Made by a program: the position numbers and the translations under genes | Notes under the pieces: generated by a model | What the model was told of the DNA's origin: nothing | The model's input: only the letters and a program-made list of their open reading frames with translations | The model's database searches: none | Shown: positions 1 through 9,206 of the stretch, piece after piece | Layout: every line of letters begins with the position of its first letter | How positions within the stretch are numbered: position 1 is the first letter of the stretch | Assembly (NCBI RefSeq): GCF_024721605.1 | Contig: NZ_CP102630.1 | Coordinates: 248,001-312,000 of the forward strand | From: Sphingomicrobium flavum | Lineage (GTDB): Bacteria > Pseudomonadota > Alphaproteobacteria > Sphingomonadales > Sphingomonadaceae | Length of the DNA: 64,000 nt | Direction of reading: 5' to 3'

Positions 1-726
1 GGCGAAGCGCGCCTCCTGTTCGGCGATGGCAAAGGCAGCATCCAGATGCTCGCGGCCGACATTGTCGAAATAGACATCGATGCCCTTGGCACCGACATCG
101 CCAAGCGCCGCTTTCAAATTCTTCAGCAGCGAGCCATTCTTATAGTCGACACAGGCATCCGCGCCGAGTGACTTGACCCATGCGCATTTGTCGGCGCCGC
201 CGGCAGAGCCGATGACGGTCATGCCCTTGGCCTTGGCGATCTGCACCACCGCGCTGCCCACGGCTCCCGCTGCGGCGGAAACGAACACGACGTCGCCTGC
301 CTTGGCTTCGGCCACGTCCATCAGGCCGAACCAGGCCGTCCCGCCGGTCAGCCCCAGATTGGCGAGGAAATGATAGGGATCGACGCCCAGATCCGGCAGT
401 TTGTGAATACCCGCAGCCGGGATGACCGCCTCGTCGCGCCAACCCGCAAAGCTCAGCACCTTGTCGCCCACTTCAAAGCCGTCAGCCTTGGAAGCGATGA
501 TTTCACCCACGGCGCCGCCATCCATCGGCTGGCCCAGCTTGAAGGCGTCGAAATAGCTGTCCGTATCGTCCATCCGCGCGCGCATATAGGGATCGACCGA
601 CAGCCAATGGTTGCGCACATGAACCATGCCGTCTTCCAGCGGCGCCAGTTCGATCTCTTTCAGCGCGACATCGTCGTGGGTGGGTTTGCCCTTGGGGCGC
701 TGCATCAGGTGCCAGGCTTTCGCCAT
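1..726 (-). CDS. NADP-dependent medium-chain oxidoreductase (CurA/leukotriene B4 dehydrogenase-like), C-terminus beyond window
   Basis: This is the first 242 codons of a reductase that probably reduces activated C=C bonds of enones with NADPH in the cytoplasm. The frame is open from the ATG at 726 to the window edge, so the C-terminal part is missing. The protein begins MAKAWHLMQRPKG. It has an N-terminal GroES-like half with SVDPYMRARM and a Rossmann half with the nucleotide loop AAAGAVGSAVVQIAK, the expected pattern of the zinc-independent MDR branch (YncB/CurA, prostaglandin reductase). No zinc ligands are seen. The next gene upstream is on the same strand but ends in a strong terminator, so this gene is probably transcribed alone. 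The exact substrate cannot be told from sequence. Confidence 0.85.
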   Translation of the reverse strand, partial: MAKAWHLMQRPKGKPTHDDVALKEIELAPLEDGMVHVRNHWLSVDPYMRARMDDTDSYFDAFKLGQPMDGGAVGEIIASKADGFEVGDKVLSFAGWRDEAVIPAAGIHKLPDLGVDPYHFLANLGLTGGTAWFGLMDVAEAKAGDVVFVSAAAGAVGSAVVQIAKAKGMTVIGSAGGADKCAWVKSLGADACVDYKNGSLLKNLKAALGDVGAKGIDVYFDNVGREHLDAAFAIAEQEARFA

Positions 727-774
727 CTCGTCTCTCCCGTTTTGATTTGAGACCGGACTAGGGCGCAGCCGGTC

Positions 775-812
775 AAAAGAAAAGGCCCGGCACCGCTTGT
801 GCGGGCCGGGCC
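775..812 (-). terminator. Rho-independent terminator of the DUF2171 gene
   Basis: Two 8-bp arms, 784-791 (GGCCCGGC) and 805-812 (GCCGGGCC), are perfectly complementary around a 13-nt loop. On the minus strand they are followed by a U-rich run (complement of the A-rich 776-783). It lies directly behind the stop codon at 855 and separates that gene from the oxidoreductase. Confidence 0.8.
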
Positions 813-854
813 GTTTGATCGCTTGTCCCGGTTGTGGGGACGGGCATGCGCTGG

Positions 855-1772
855 CTAGCTGTTGTCGGCCAGGCTCCGCTCGGACGTCACTTCATCGCGC
901 GAACGCAATTGCAGCGTGTCCTGGCTCGAACGGCCACGATCCTCGTCGCGCCACATCTGGCGCGCTTCTTCAGACGTGATATTAAGCCTGACCTTGCCGT
1001 CGTCGATGCAGTCGAGACGCGAGCATGTCAGCGAATGATGCTGGCCATCGGGGCTGTCATTCTTGGTCAGGATGATCCTGTCACCGCGCAGCTTGTCGAC
1101 CGTGCCGACATGCTCGCCATCCGAACCGATCACTTCGGCATGATCGGGGATCTGCTGCATGAGGCTACGCTTTTGCACGCGATCACCGCGCCAGGACGAG
1201 AATTCATCGTCGAAGCGACGCGAATTTTCGCTGCGCCACTCTGCATAGTCGCGATCGAGTTCGTCGATCTGGCGCTGGCGCCAATTGCTGTAATCGCTGT
1301 CGAGGCTCGTATACTCGCTTTGGGTCATGCCCCTGCCGAAGCGGTTCTGGGTGTAGCCACGATCATAATCATAGTTCTGTTCGTCGAAGTTGGTCGCTTC
1401 GAACGGCGTGCGGTCGTAACGACGGCCCGTATACGGGCGGCGGTAGCCCTCGTTGATCGAGCGCGGCGAATCCTCGAACGTGTAGCGCTGGTTCACATAG
1501 CCACGGCCCGACAGGCCCATACGCTCGTCCATTTCGCGGCGCTGCTCTGCGCGCTCGTCGCCAAACCAGCTGCGCACTTCATCGGACGCGCGCTCGAAAA
1601 AGTCACGGTCTTCGCGGTCATAGGCTTCGCTGCGGCCATAACCACGCGCGCGATCCTCATCGCGGCTGCTCATCCGCTCGCGTCCGTAGCCGCGGGAAGG
1701 GCTTCCCATGTTGCTGCGCGAAAAGCCCGTCTCGCGCCTCTGCCGGCTGCGTCCATAATCATCATATGCCAT
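855..1772 (-). CDS. DUF2171 domain protein with long charged, Arg/Tyr-rich N-terminal region
   Basis: The 305-residue protein has two parts. Residues 1 to about 200 are low-complexity, rich in Arg, Asp, Tyr and Ser, and contain SWFGDERAEQRREMD near residue 68. That resembles the SWFGD motif of sphingomonad and Deinococcus stress proteins. Residues about 205 to 275 (MQQIPDHAEVIGSDGEHVG onward) match my recollection of the PRC-barrel-like DUF2171 domain. There is no signal peptide or membrane segment. The ATG at 1772 has a GGAGATCGAAC ribosome site. A sigma-EcfG-like promoter lies at 1836-1861 and a terminator follows the gene, so it is probably a monocistronic general-stress gene. The molecular function is unknown. 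Confidence 0.85.
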   Translation of the reverse strand: MAYDDYGRSRQRRETGFSRSNMGSPSRGYGRERMSSRDEDRARGYGRSEAYDREDRDFFERASDEVRSWFGDERAEQRREMDERMGLSGRGYVNQRYTFEDSPRSINEGYRRPYTGRRYDRTPFEATNFDEQNYDYDRGYTQNRFGRGMTQSEYTSLDSDYSNWRQRQIDELDRDYAEWRSENSRRFDDEFSSWRGDRVQKRSLMQQIPDHAEVIGSDGEHVGTVDKLRGDRIILTKNDSPDGQHHSLTCSRLDCIDDGKVRLNITSEEARQMWRDEDRGRSSQDTLQLRSRDEVTSERSLADNS

Positions 1773-1835
1773 GTTCGATCTCCTTTTATCGTTGTCGTGA
1801 CGTTACGAGGTCGCGCCCGTAACATTCTATAAACA

Positions 1836-1861
1836 AACGGATTTTAAAGGTTGATCGTTCC
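1836..1861 (-). promoter_or_regulatory. sigma-EcfG-type general stress promoter
   Basis: Read on the minus strand, GGAAC (1861-1857) is followed after exactly 17 bases by CGTT (1839-1836). This is the published alphaproteobacterial EcfG consensus GGAAC-N16/17-CGTT. It sits about 65 bp upstream of the DUF2171 start codon, with nothing else in between. Assignment rests on motif and spacing only. Confidence 0.65.
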
Positions 1862-1910
1862 GGCCGGGGCAGCGATCTTCGCTCAACCGTGGCATCGATA
1901 TGCTAAGGCG

Positions 1911-1939
1911 TTGCAAGCGCGGCGCGTCGTCGCTAAATA
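1911..1939 (+). promoter_or_regulatory. sigma-70-type promoter of tRNA-Ala
   Basis: TTGCAA at 1911-1916 and TAAATA at 1934-1939 are separated by 17 bases. The predicted start would fall about 10-15 bases before the mature tRNA 5' end at 1960. The GC-rich spacer is compatible with a stable-RNA promoter. Confidence 0.6.
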
Positions 1940-1959
1940 GCCGCTTCGCCGGCAGGCGC

Positions 1960-2035
1960 GGGGCTGTAGCTCAGTTGGGAGAGCGCTGCAATCGCACTGC
2001 AGAGGTCGGGGGTTCGAATCCCCCTAGCTCCACCA
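1960..2035 (+). tRNA. tRNA-Ala (anticodon CGC)
   Basis: The 76-nt cloverleaf has acceptor GGGGCTG paired with TAGCTCC, including the G3:U70 wobble that marks alanine tRNAs. The anticodon stem CTGCA/TGCAG encloses loop ATCGCAC, giving anticodon CGC for GCG codons. The T-arm has GGTTCGAATCC and the CCA end is encoded (2033-2035). A sigma-70-type promoter lies upstream and a hairpin terminator downstream. Confidence 0.95.
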
Positions 2036-2046
2036 GCCGGCATGAA

Positions 2047-2086
2047 AACGCCCTCGCAAGTTCATGCTTGCGAGGGCGTTGTCTTT
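2047..2086. terminator. Bidirectional terminator between tRNA-Ala and the SDR gene
   Basis: A perfect 14-bp stem (2047-2060 with 2067-2080) closes a 6-nt loop. T-rich sequence follows on the plus strand and GTTTTC follows on the minus strand. It can therefore end both the tRNA transcript and the converging SDR transcript. Confidence 0.85.
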
Positions 2087-2101
2087 GGCGCGCGGCGCGC
2101 G

Positions 2102-2881
2102 TCAGCCGATCTGATACTCGCCGATCGGCGGCTGGCCGTTGGACGCGCTAAGCCCGCCATCGACCGGCAGCTGCACCCCTGATACGAACTTGGCATCTTC
2201 GGATGCCAGGAACAGCACCGGGCCTGCGACATCGTCGGGGCAGCCGGTGCGCTGCAGCGGAATGCGTGTTTCGAATGCGCTGATCAGCTTGTCATTGTCG
2301 AACATGTCTTCCGACAACTCGGTCCTGATAAGGCTGGGATTGACGGCGTTGACGCGCACCCCGTCACGTCCCCAGTCGAGCGCAAGCGCGCGGGTGAGGT
2401 TCGTCACCGCGCCCTTGGAGGTGTTGTAGATGGCCAGGCCCCAGTCACCGCCGATGCCCGAAACCGAGCTGGTGTTGACGATCGAACCGCCGCTGGCCTT
2501 GAGCGGCTCATAGGCGGCCTTGGACATGTTGATCACGCCCTTGACGTTAACATCGAGAACGCGGTCGATATCGTCCTGGTCGGTATCCTGCAGCTGCGCC
2601 ATCACCGCAATGCCCGCATTGTTGCACAGCACATCGAGCGCGCCGAACTTTTCGACCGTGCGGTCGACGATATGCTGTGCGGTGCCCGGATCGCTGACGT
2701 CGCCGGCGCAGATGAAGGTGCGTTCGGACGGCAGCTTGGCAGCCACTTCTTCCAGCTTGTCCTCGTCCACGCTGTTGAGCACCACATTGGCGCCCTCATC
2801 GGCGAACCGGCGGGCGATGCCTTCGCCGATGCCGCTGGAGGCGCCGGTGACGATGACGGTCTTTCCTTCGAAACGGTTCAT
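2102..2881 (-). CDS. SDR-family NAD(P)-dependent oxidoreductase
   Basis: This 259-residue classical short-chain dehydrogenase has the cofactor loop TGASSGIG (residues 13-20), NNAG, the catalytic Ser in NTSSVSG, and the Tyr-Lys pair in YNTSKG. It ends with FVSGVQLPVDGG, as is usual in the FabG-like branch. An upstream ATG would add 23 residues that do not fit the family. The ATG at 2881, preceded by AGGAGATTTTCA, was chosen. It likely interconverts a hydroxyl and a keto group in the cytoplasm. The substrate cannot be inferred because no pathway genes adjoin it. Confidence 0.85.
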   Translation of the reverse strand: MNRFEGKTVIVTGASSGIGEGIARRFADEGANVVLNSVDEDKLEEVAAKLPSERTFICAGDVSDPGTAQHIVDRTVEKFGALDVLCNNAGIAVMAQLQDTDQDDIDRVLDVNVKGVINMSKAAYEPLKASGGSIVNTSSVSGIGGDWGLAIYNTSKGAVTNLTRALALDWGRDGVRVNAVNPSLIRTELSEDMFDNDKLISAFETRIPLQRTGCPDDVAGPVLFLASEDAKFVSGVQLPVDGGLSASNGQPPIGEYQIG

Positions 2882-2982
2882 TGAAAATCTCCTGCAAAAT
2901 GTTTTGCAAGAGAACGCGCAGAATGGCGTCACGGCTGCTCGTTTTGCCATGACTGCGCCACCTTATACGGCCAAAGCCCGAG

Positions 2983-3828
2983 CTAGCGAAACAGCAGAAC
3001 GGGCTTGTGCAAGGCGCGCAGCATGGCGGTGGTGGTCGATCCCACGATCATGGTGCGCAGCGGCGAATGGCCATAGGCGCCCATCAGCAACAGGTCGGCG
3101 CCAAAGGCTTCGGCCTCCGCGCTGATCGCGCCTTCGACATCGCCGCCGATCAGTTCGGCGCGGACCAGCCGCTCTCCCATCACTTCGCGCGCCCAGTTCA
3201 TTGCGCTTTCCTGTTTGGCATCCGCCTTGCCGACCATGACGAGATCGAACTGCACGTCCTCGAACAAAGGCGAGGTCGCGGCAAAGCTGACCGCCTTGCG
3301 CGCCGTCGTGCCGCCATCGAAGGCGATCAGTGCGCGGTTGATGGGGTGAAATTCGCGCGCCGCGACCAGCACCGGCTTATCGCTCTGGCGCACGACCCGT
3401 TCGACCTTGCTGCCCAGATGACCGCGCGCGAAATCGGCATGGGCGCCGCGCTTGCCGATGATGACGATGTCGGCATCGTCTTCGCGCTCGATCACCGTGC
3501 CGACAATATCGCCGTGGCGCATCAGGCTGCTCACCTTGGTCACGCCAGCGTCGGCCAGCCGCGCGCTTGCCGTTTGGATTAGCGCATCGGCCTGCTGGCG
3601 GGCGAGCTTGGCTTCGGCTTCCTCGATCGCGACCAATTCTTCCATCAGCGTCGAACGCGCGCCCAATCCCAGCGCACCCGACAGGTCGCCGCGCTTGGCG
3701 ACGACATCGCTGCGCTGGATGATGTGCAGCAGCTCGACCTCGGCATCGAGGCCCTTGGCCAGCCAGGCCGTATGATCGGTGACGCTGGTGGCATAGGCCG
3801 ACAGGTCGAGGCAGGCGAGGAGTTTCAT
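2983..3828 (-). CDS. Universal stress protein with two Usp domains
   Basis: The 281-residue protein holds two tandem UspA-like domains, about 1-150 and 160-281. The second has the ATP-binding pattern G-x2-G-x9-G-S/T (GAYGHSPLRTMIVGST). The first has a related IGKRGAHADFARGHLGSK stretch. The start at 3828 (MKLLACLD) was chosen for the AGGATGAG ribosome site; an in-frame ATG at 3837 would add three residues. It begins about 10 bases after the stop of the SulP transporter and is probably co-transcribed with it. Linkage of SulP transporters to USPs suggests a role in regulating transport or in stress tolerance, which is inference. Confidence 0.88.
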   Translation of the reverse strand: MKLLACLDLSAYATSVTDHTAWLAKGLDAEVELLHIIQRSDVVAKRGDLSGALGLGARSTLMEELVAIEEAEAKLARQQADALIQTASARLADAGVTKVSSLMRHGDIVGTVIEREDDADIVIIGKRGAHADFARGHLGSKVERVVRQSDKPVLVAAREFHPINRALIAFDGGTTARKAVSFAATSPLFEDVQFDLVMVGKADAKQESAMNWAREVMGERLVRAELIGGDVEGAISAEAEAFGADLLLMGAYGHSPLRTMIVGSTTTAMLRALHKPVLLFR

Positions 3829-3838
3829 GGGGCTCATC

Positions 3839-5323
3839 CTAATGGGCAGCGGCGGCATTGTCCGCCCCCGGCTTGTCATGCAGCGCGAAATTTTCGACCA
3901 GGGTGCGGCTGGCCTCGTTCATGCCGACGATGGTGACATCGGTGCCCTCGCGGCGGAACTTCATCACCGCTTTGTCGAGCGCGCCGACCGCGCTGATGTC
4001 CCAGAAATGCGCGCGGGAGACATCGATCGTCACGCTGTCGAGCACTTCCTTATAATCGAAAGCGGCAACGAAGCTCTCGCTGCTGGCGAAGAACACCTCG
4101 CCCAGCACCTTGTAGGTGCGCGAGCGACCATCGGCGCTCAATTCGCTCTCCATGCGGGACAGCGAGACCACCTTGTGCGCAAAGAAGATGCCCGAGAGCA
4201 GGACGCCGACCAGCACGCCCTTGGCCAGATCGTGGGTGGCGACCACGGTGGCCACGGTCACCAGCATGACGGCCGAGCTGTGCCAGGGATGGCGGCGGAT
4301 ATCGCGGATCGAGGACCAGCTGAACGTGCCGATCGACACCATGATCATGACGGCGACGAGCGCGGGCATCGGGATCTTCGCGACCCAGGGGCCGAGGACG
4401 ACGATCAGGAAAAGGAGGAACAGGCCTGCGGTCATCGTCGACAGGCGCGTATGGCCGCCCGATTTCACGTTGATGACTGACTGGCCGATCATCGCGCAGC
4501 CGCCCATGCCGCCGAAAAAGCCGGTGACGAAATTGGCGATGCCCTGGCCACGCGTCTCGCGCGCCTTGTCGCTGTCCGTATCGGTGAGGTCATCGACGAT
4601 CTGCGCGGTCAGCAGGCTTTCGAGCAGCCCGACTGCCGCCATGGTCAGCGAATAAGGCAGGATGATCTGCAGTGTCTCCAGCGTCAGCGGCACGTCGGGG
4701 ATCAGGAAGGCGGGCAGGGAGTCGGGCAATTCGCCCATGTCGCCGATGCGATTGACGGGCAGGTTCAGCCACAGCGCGATCCCGGTCAGGACAATGATGG
4801 CGACCAGTGGGGAGGGCAAGGCACGGGTCAGCAGCGGGAAGAGGTAGATGATGCCCAGCCCCAGCGCGATCATCCAATAGGTGTGGATGCTGACGTCAAT
4901 GAGCTGCGGCAGCTGCGCCATGAAGATGAGGATGGCGAGCGCGTTGACAAAGCCGGTCACCACCGATTTCGACACGAACTGCATCAGCCGGTCGAGCCGC
5001 GCCAGCCCGCCGAGCAATTGCAAAATGCCCATCAGGATGGTGGCGGCGAAAAGATATTCGACCCCATGATCACGGACCAGCGGGACCACCAGCACGGCTA
5101 CCGCCGCGGTGGCCGCCGAAATCATCCCCGGACGCCCGCCTACCAGCGCGATGATCACCGCGATGGAGAAGCTGGCATAAAGCCCGATGCGCGGATCGAC
5201 GCCCGCGATGATCGAAAAGCCGATCGCTTCAGGAATCAACGCCAGCGCAACGACGATGCCGGCAAGAATATCGGCCCGCGGATTGGCAAGCCATTCGCGG
5301 CGCAGCTTGGTGAGGTCGAACAT
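3839..5323 (-). CDS. SulP-family inorganic anion transporter with STAS domain
   Basis: This 494-residue inner-membrane transporter begins with a cytoplasmic [11 protein letters not shown] stretch. The SulP core of many hydrophobic helices runs to about residue 390. A cytoplasmic STAS domain follows (about 400-485, with [20 protein letters not shown]). The sequence [21 protein letters not shown] corresponds to the SulP signature region. The ATG at 5323 follows GGAAGC. Family members move sulfate, bicarbonate or other anions with Na+ or H+. The size is similar to bicarbonate transporters of the BicA type, but the substrate is not determined by what I can see. It is paired with the downstream universal stress protein. 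Confidence 0.88.
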   Translation of the reverse strand: MFDLTKLRREWLANPRADILAGIVVALALIPEAIGFSIIAGVDPRIGLYASFSIAVIIALVGGRPGMISAATAAVAVLVVPLVRDHGVEYLFAATILMGILQLLGGLARLDRLMQFVSKSVVTGFVNALAILIFMAQLPQLIDVSIHTYWMIALGLGIIYLFPLLTRALPSPLVAIIVLTGIALWLNLPVNRIGDMGELPDSLPAFLIPDVPLTLETLQIILPYSLTMAAVGLLESLLTAQIVDDLTDTDSDKARETRGQGIANFVTGFFGGMGGCAMIGQSVINVKSGGHTRLSTMTAGLFLLFLIVVLGPWVAKIPMPALVAVMIMVSIGTFSWSSIRDIRRHPWHSSAVMLVTVATVVATHDLAKGVLVGVLLSGIFFAHKVVSLSRMESELSADGRSRTYKVLGEVFFASSESFVAAFDYKEVLDSVTIDVSRAHFWDISAVGALDKAVMKFRREGTDVTIVGMNEASRTLVENFALHDKPGADNAAAAH

Positions 5324-5434
5324 GGAGCTTCCGAAATGATGGCAGGCCCGCGACATTTACGGGCCGAGAAGGATGATGATGATTGATGGTCCGGCGATGC
5401 CCGGATGAGGCGCGGCTATGACGGGCATATGTCG

Positions 5435-5470
5435 CAAAAACAAGCCCCCGGCCGTTTCCGACCGGGGGCT
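5435..5470 (-). terminator. Rho-independent terminator of pnp
   Basis: Arms 5443-5454 and 5459-5470 form a 12-bp G/C stem with one wobble and a 4-base loop. On the minus strand a TTGTTTTTG tract follows. It is placed just after the pnp stop codon at 5499. Confidence 0.85.
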
Positions 5471-5498
5471 CGACTTTTGCTAGGCATGCGACGAAGAC

Positions 5499-7811
5499 TT
5501 AGTCGTCGTCGCGGCCTTCGGTCAGGAAGGCGGGGGAGAATTCGGGATCACCCTTTTTCTCGCCACCCTTGCGGTCACCGTCTTCACGGTCACGGCGCGG
5601 GCCACGGCCGCGCGGCTTGTCGCCGCCGCGTCCGCCACGATCACCGCGGTCACGGCGCGGGCCGCGATCACCACGGTCGCCGCGCGGTTCGCGCGCCGGG
5701 CGGGTGTCTTCCAGCTCTTCACCGGTTTCCTGGTCCACCAGGCGCATCGACAGGCGCACCTTGCCGCGCTGGTCGATCTCGAGCAGCTTGACCTTCACTT
5801 CCTGGCCTTCTTCAAGAACGTCGGCGACCTTTTCGACGCGCTCATTCTTGATTTCGGACACGTGCACCAGGCCATCCTTGCCCGGCATGAAGGTCACGAA
5901 GGCGCCGAAATCGACGATATTGGCGACCTTGCCGGTGTAGATGGTGCCGACTTCGGGTTCGACGACAATGCCTTCGATCCACTTGCGGGCCGCTTCGATC
6001 TGGCTGACGTCGCTGGACGAGATCTTGATCACGCCTTCATCGTCAATGTCGACCTTGGCGCCAGTTTCGGCGACGATTTCACGGATGACCTTGCCGCCCG
6101 TGCCGATGACGTCACGGATCTTGTCCTTGGCGATCTGCATGGTCTCGATGCGCGGGGCATGGGCCGACAGTTCGGTGCGGCTATGATCCAGCGCCTTGGC
6201 CATTTCGCCGAGGATATGGGCACGACCTTCCTTCGCCTGGGCGAGGGCGGTCTTCATGATTTCCTCGGTGATGCCGGCAACCTTGATGTCCATCTGGAGC
6301 GAGGTGATGCCTTCTTCGGTACCTGCGACCTTGAAGTCCATGTCACCCAGATGATCTTCATCACCCAGGATGTCGGACAGGACGGTATAGTCCTTGCCTT
6401 CGAGGATCAGGCCCATCGCGATGCCCGAAACCGGGCGTTCGATCGGCACACCGGCGTCCATCATGCTTAGGCAGCCGCCGCAGACAGTCGCCATCGACGA
6501 GGAGCCGTTGCTCTCGGTGATGTCCGACAGGATGCGGATGGTGTAGGGGAAATCTTCAGCCGACGGCAGGACCGGGTGCAGCGCACGCCAGGCCAGCTTG
6601 CCATGACCGGTTTCGCGGCGGCTGGTGAAGCCGAAGCGACCCACTTCACCGACCGAATAAGGCGGGAAGTTATAGTGCAGCATGAAGGGCGAGTAGCTCA
6701 GGCCTTCCAGGCCGTCGATCATCTGCTCGGCATCCTTGGTGCCCAGCGTGGTGGTGCAGATGGCCTGCGTCTCACCGCGCGTGAACAGCGCCGAACCATG
6801 GGTCCGCGGAAGCAGGCCGACCATCGCTTCGATGGGGCGCACTTCGTTGGTCTTGCGGCCGTCGATGCGCTGGCCGTCCTTGAGGATGGCACCGCGAACG
6901 ATTTCGGCTTCCAGCTTCTTGACCGCCTTGTTGGCGACCATCTGGGTCTGCGCTTCTTCTTCGGCAAAGGCTTCCTTGGCCTTGTCGCGGGCGGCGTTGA
7001 GCGCGTCCGAACGGGCCGACTTGTCGGTCAGCTTGTAGGCAGCGGCGATATCATCGCCGATGATGCCGCGCAGCTTTTCCTTGATGGCCGACGTGTCGTC
7101 CGACATGTCGATTTCCCAGGGCTCCTTGGCGGCCTGTTCGGCCAGGCTGATGATCGCGCCGATGACCTTCTTGGAGGCTTCATGCGCGAACTGGACGGCG
7201 CCAAGCATGACTTCTTCGGTCAGTTCCTTGGCTTCCGATTCCACCATCATCACCGCATTGTTGGTGGCGGCGACGACGAGGTCGAGCTTGCCTTCCTCGA
7301 AGATGTCGGTGAGCGAGGGGTTGAGCACATATTCGCCATCGACATAGCCGACGCGCGCGGCGCCGATCGGGCCCATGAAGGGCACGCCCGAAATGGTGAG
7401 GGCGGCCGAAGCGGCGATCATCGCGACGATGTCGGGCTCATTTTCGCCGTCATAGCTCAGCACCTGAGCGATGACGTTGATTTCGTTATAGAAACCTTCC
7501 GGGAAAAGCGGGCGGACCGGGCGGTCGATCAGACGGCTGGTCAGCGTTTCCTTTTCCGTGGCGCGGCCTTCGCGCTTGAAGAAGCCGCCCGGGATACGAC
7601 CGGCGGCAGAGAATTTTTCCTGATAGTGAACGGTCAGCGGGAAGAAATCCTGCCCTTCGCGCACATTCTTCGCGGCAGTGACGGCGCACAGCACAACGGT
7701 TTCGCCAAGGGTCGCCAGCACGGCGCCATCGGCCTGACGGGCAATGCGGCCCGTTTCGAGCTTGAGGGTTTTGCCGCCAAGATCGATTTCTACAGTTTTC
7801 ATGTCGAACAT
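5499..7811 (-). CDS. pnp: Polyribonucleotide nucleotidyltransferase (PNPase)
   Basis: PNPase degrades RNA 3' to 5' by phosphorolysis and is a core of the RNA degradosome. The 770-residue protein has two RNase PH domains (about 1-220 and 310-540, with [12 protein letters not shown] and [17 protein letters not shown]). A KH domain follows ([18 protein letters not shown]), then an S1 domain ([18 protein letters not shown]). Residues about 704-754 form an Arg/Gly/Asp-rich tail with 16 Arg in 51 residues, ending in an acidic C-terminus. Such a tail is absent from E. coli PNPase and probably binds RNA or partners. The ATG at 7811 follows GGGTGA. rpsO lies upstream with a hairpin between, the usual order. 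Confidence 0.97.
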   Translation of the reverse strand: MFDMKTVEIDLGGKTLKLETGRIARQADGAVLATLGETVVLCAVTAAKNVREGQDFFPLTVHYQEKFSAAGRIPGGFFKREGRATEKETLTSRLIDRPVRPLFPEGFYNEINVIAQVLSYDGENEPDIVAMIAASAALTISGVPFMGPIGAARVGYVDGEYVLNPSLTDIFEEGKLDLVVAATNNAVMMVESEAKELTEEVMLGAVQFAHEASKKVIGAIISLAEQAAKEPWEIDMSDDTSAIKEKLRGIIGDDIAAAYKLTDKSARSDALNAARDKAKEAFAEEEAQTQMVANKAVKKLEAEIVRGAILKDGQRIDGRKTNEVRPIEAMVGLLPRTHGSALFTRGETQAICTTTLGTKDAEQMIDGLEGLSYSPFMLHYNFPPYSVGEVGRFGFTSRRETGHGKLAWRALHPVLPSAEDFPYTIRILSDITESNGSSSMATVCGGCLSMMDAGVPIERPVSGIAMGLILEGKDYTVLSDILGDEDHLGDMDFKVAGTEEGITSLQMDIKVAGITEEIMKTALAQAKEGRAHILGEMAKALDHSRTELSAHAPRIETMQIAKDKIRDVIGTGGKVIREIVAETGAKVDIDDEGVIKISSSDVSQIEAARKWIEGIVVEPEVGTIYTGKVANIVDFGAFVTFMPGKDGLVHVSEIKNERVEKVADVLEEGQEVKVKLLEIDQRGKVRLSMRLVDQETGEELEDTRPAREPRGDRGDRGPRRDRGDRGGRGGDKPRGRGPRRDREDGDRKGGEKKGDPEFSPAFLTEGRDDD

Positions 7812-7943
7812 ATTTTTGTCACCCGGGGGCCGTATGCCCGCGGGGCCTCTTACAGTTGACGGGCTGACCGGCCCGTCGCGGTTTGGGGCGTTTTCATCTT
7901 GCCCCGATCATGCCTCCACGCCGGATTGCGGGAGGTCGGATAT

Positions 7944-7970
7944 GAGAAAGGGCGCCGCGTGGGCGCCCTT
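7944..7970 (-). terminator. Hairpin terminator between rpsO and pnp
   Basis: A perfect 9-bp stem, AAGGGCGCC (7948-7956) with GGCGCCCTT (7962-7970), is followed on the minus strand by a short TTTCTC. It lies 12 bases after the rpsO stop. It probably ends or attenuates the rpsO transcript ahead of the 130-base pnp leader. Confidence 0.7.
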
Positions 7971-7982
7971 CCGTGAATTTGG

Positions 7983-8252
7983 TTACTTACGCAGGCCCAG
8001 CTTGGCGATCAGATCGGCGTAACGGCCGTGATCCTTGCGCTTGAGATAATCAAGCAGGCTGCGGCGCTTGTTGACCAGCATGAGCAGGCCGCGGCGCGAA
8101 TGATTGTCCTTCGCGTGGGTCTTGAAATGCTCGGTCAGCGTCTGGATGCGGTCGGTCAGGATGGCCACCTGGACTTCGGGCGAACCCGTATCGCCTTCAC
8201 CGCGGCCATGTTCCTTGGCGAGTTCCGCCTTGCGTTCAGTCGTAATCGACAT
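7983..8252 (-). CDS. rpsO: 30S ribosomal protein S15
   Basis: The 89-residue protein is full length for S15, which binds the central domain of 16S rRNA early in 30S assembly. The family stretches [34 protein letters not shown] and [12 protein letters not shown] are intact. It begins 39 bases after the truB stop and is followed by a hairpin and pnp, matching the conserved truB-rpsO-pnp order. Confidence 0.98.
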   Translation of the reverse strand: MSITTERKAELAKEHGRGEGDTGSPEVQVAILTDRIQTLTEHFKTHAKDNHSRRGLLMLVNKRRSLLDYLKRKDHGRYADLIAKLGLRK

Positions 8253-8291
8253 CGTGTCATTCCTTTCAAATCGTCTGGCGCGGACCCTCCC

Positions 8292-9206
8292 CTAAAGGGG
8301 TGGCCCGAGGTTGAACCCGCGCAAGACGGCGACTTCGCCATCTTCCACCGAAACCAGCGCGACAGGGGTTTTCCCTTCCATCGCGACATGCTGGCCCGGC
8401 GGTGCGGGGTGTCCGAAAAGCCGCTGTCCATGACGGAGCAGTTTGGCTTGTTCGGGCGTCACGATGAGGGCCGGGATGTCGTCCAGCCCCGCCTCTAGCG
8501 GGATCACCTCATCGATCAGTGCGCGCGCCTTAGCGCTTTCTTCCAGAAAGTCCAGCGAAATCGCCTGTTTCAGGCTGAAGGGGCCGGCCCGCGTCCGCCT
8601 CAACATGGTGACGTGCCCGACGCTTCCAAGGGTGCGCGCGATATCCCGTGCAAGAGATCGGATATAGGTGCCCTTGGATACGGTCGCGCTGAGAGTGACG
8701 CTGTTCTCATCGGCATCGAGGATGGTGAGCGCGTGGATCACCACCGTGCGGCTGTCGAGCGTTACCTCCTCACCGGCGCGGGCAAGGTCGTAGGCGCGCT
8801 TGCCGTCCACCTTCAGCGCGGAAAAAGCAGGCGGCATCTGCTCGATCGTGCCGGTGAAGCCCGGCAGGATATCGAGTACGTCCTGGCGCGTGGGGCGCAC
8901 ATCGCTGGTGGCGATGACCTTGCCCTCGGTATCCAGCGTATCGGTCTCCTCGCCGAAGCGGATGGTGAAATCATAGGCCTTGGTGGCATCGAGCATGCGG
9001 CCCGCCAGCTTGGTCGCCTCACCGATCGCGATGGGCAGGACGCCTGACGCCAGCGGATCCAGAGTGCCGCCATGGCCGACCTTGGGCTTTTTCACGCCCA
9101 GCTGGCGCAGCGCCCATTTGACCTTGGAGACACAGGGTGTCGAGCCGGTGCCGACCGGCTTGTCGAGGACCAGCCAGCCATTCACCACGGGGAATGGATC
9201 GGTCAT
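8292..9206 (-). CDS. truB: tRNA pseudouridine(55) synthase
   Basis: TruB isomerises U55 in the T-loop of nearly all tRNAs. The 304-residue protein carries the catalytic Asp in [14 protein letters not shown] (Asp50) and the [16 protein letters not shown] and [11 protein letters not shown]-type ([12 protein letters not shown]) motifs. The start at 9206 ([10 protein letters not shown]) was preferred over an upstream ATG, because the added residues are not family-like. Its ATG overlaps the tdk stop in ATGA, which suggests translational coupling with tdk. rpsO follows. Confidence 0.95.
   Translation of the reverse strand: MTDPFPVVNGWLVLDKPVGTGSTPCVSKVKWALRQLGVKKPKVGHGGTLDPLASGVLPIAIGEATKLAGRMLDATKAYDFTIRFGEETDTLDTEGKVIATSDVRPTRQDVLDILPGFTGTIEQMPPAFSALKVDGKRAYDLARAGEEVTLDSRTVVIHALTILDADENSVTLSATVSKGTYIRSLARDIARTLGSVGHVTMLRRTRAGPFSLKQAISLDFLEESAKARALIDEVIPLEAGLDDIPALIVTPEQAKLLRHGQRLFGHPAPPGQHVAMEGKTPVALVSVEDGEVAVLRGFNLGPPL

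Noticed and set aside
834-1832. A 332-codon plus-strand ORF opposite the DUF2171 gene
   Set aside because: It is antisense to a gene with a clear ribosome site, promoter and domain. The product is a hydrophobic, featureless shadow.
1900-2151. An 83-residue plus-strand ORF across the tRNA-Ala gene
   Set aside because: The translation AVAQLGERCNRTAEVGGSNPPSS is the well-known artefact of reading a tRNA as protein. The cloverleaf explains the sequence.
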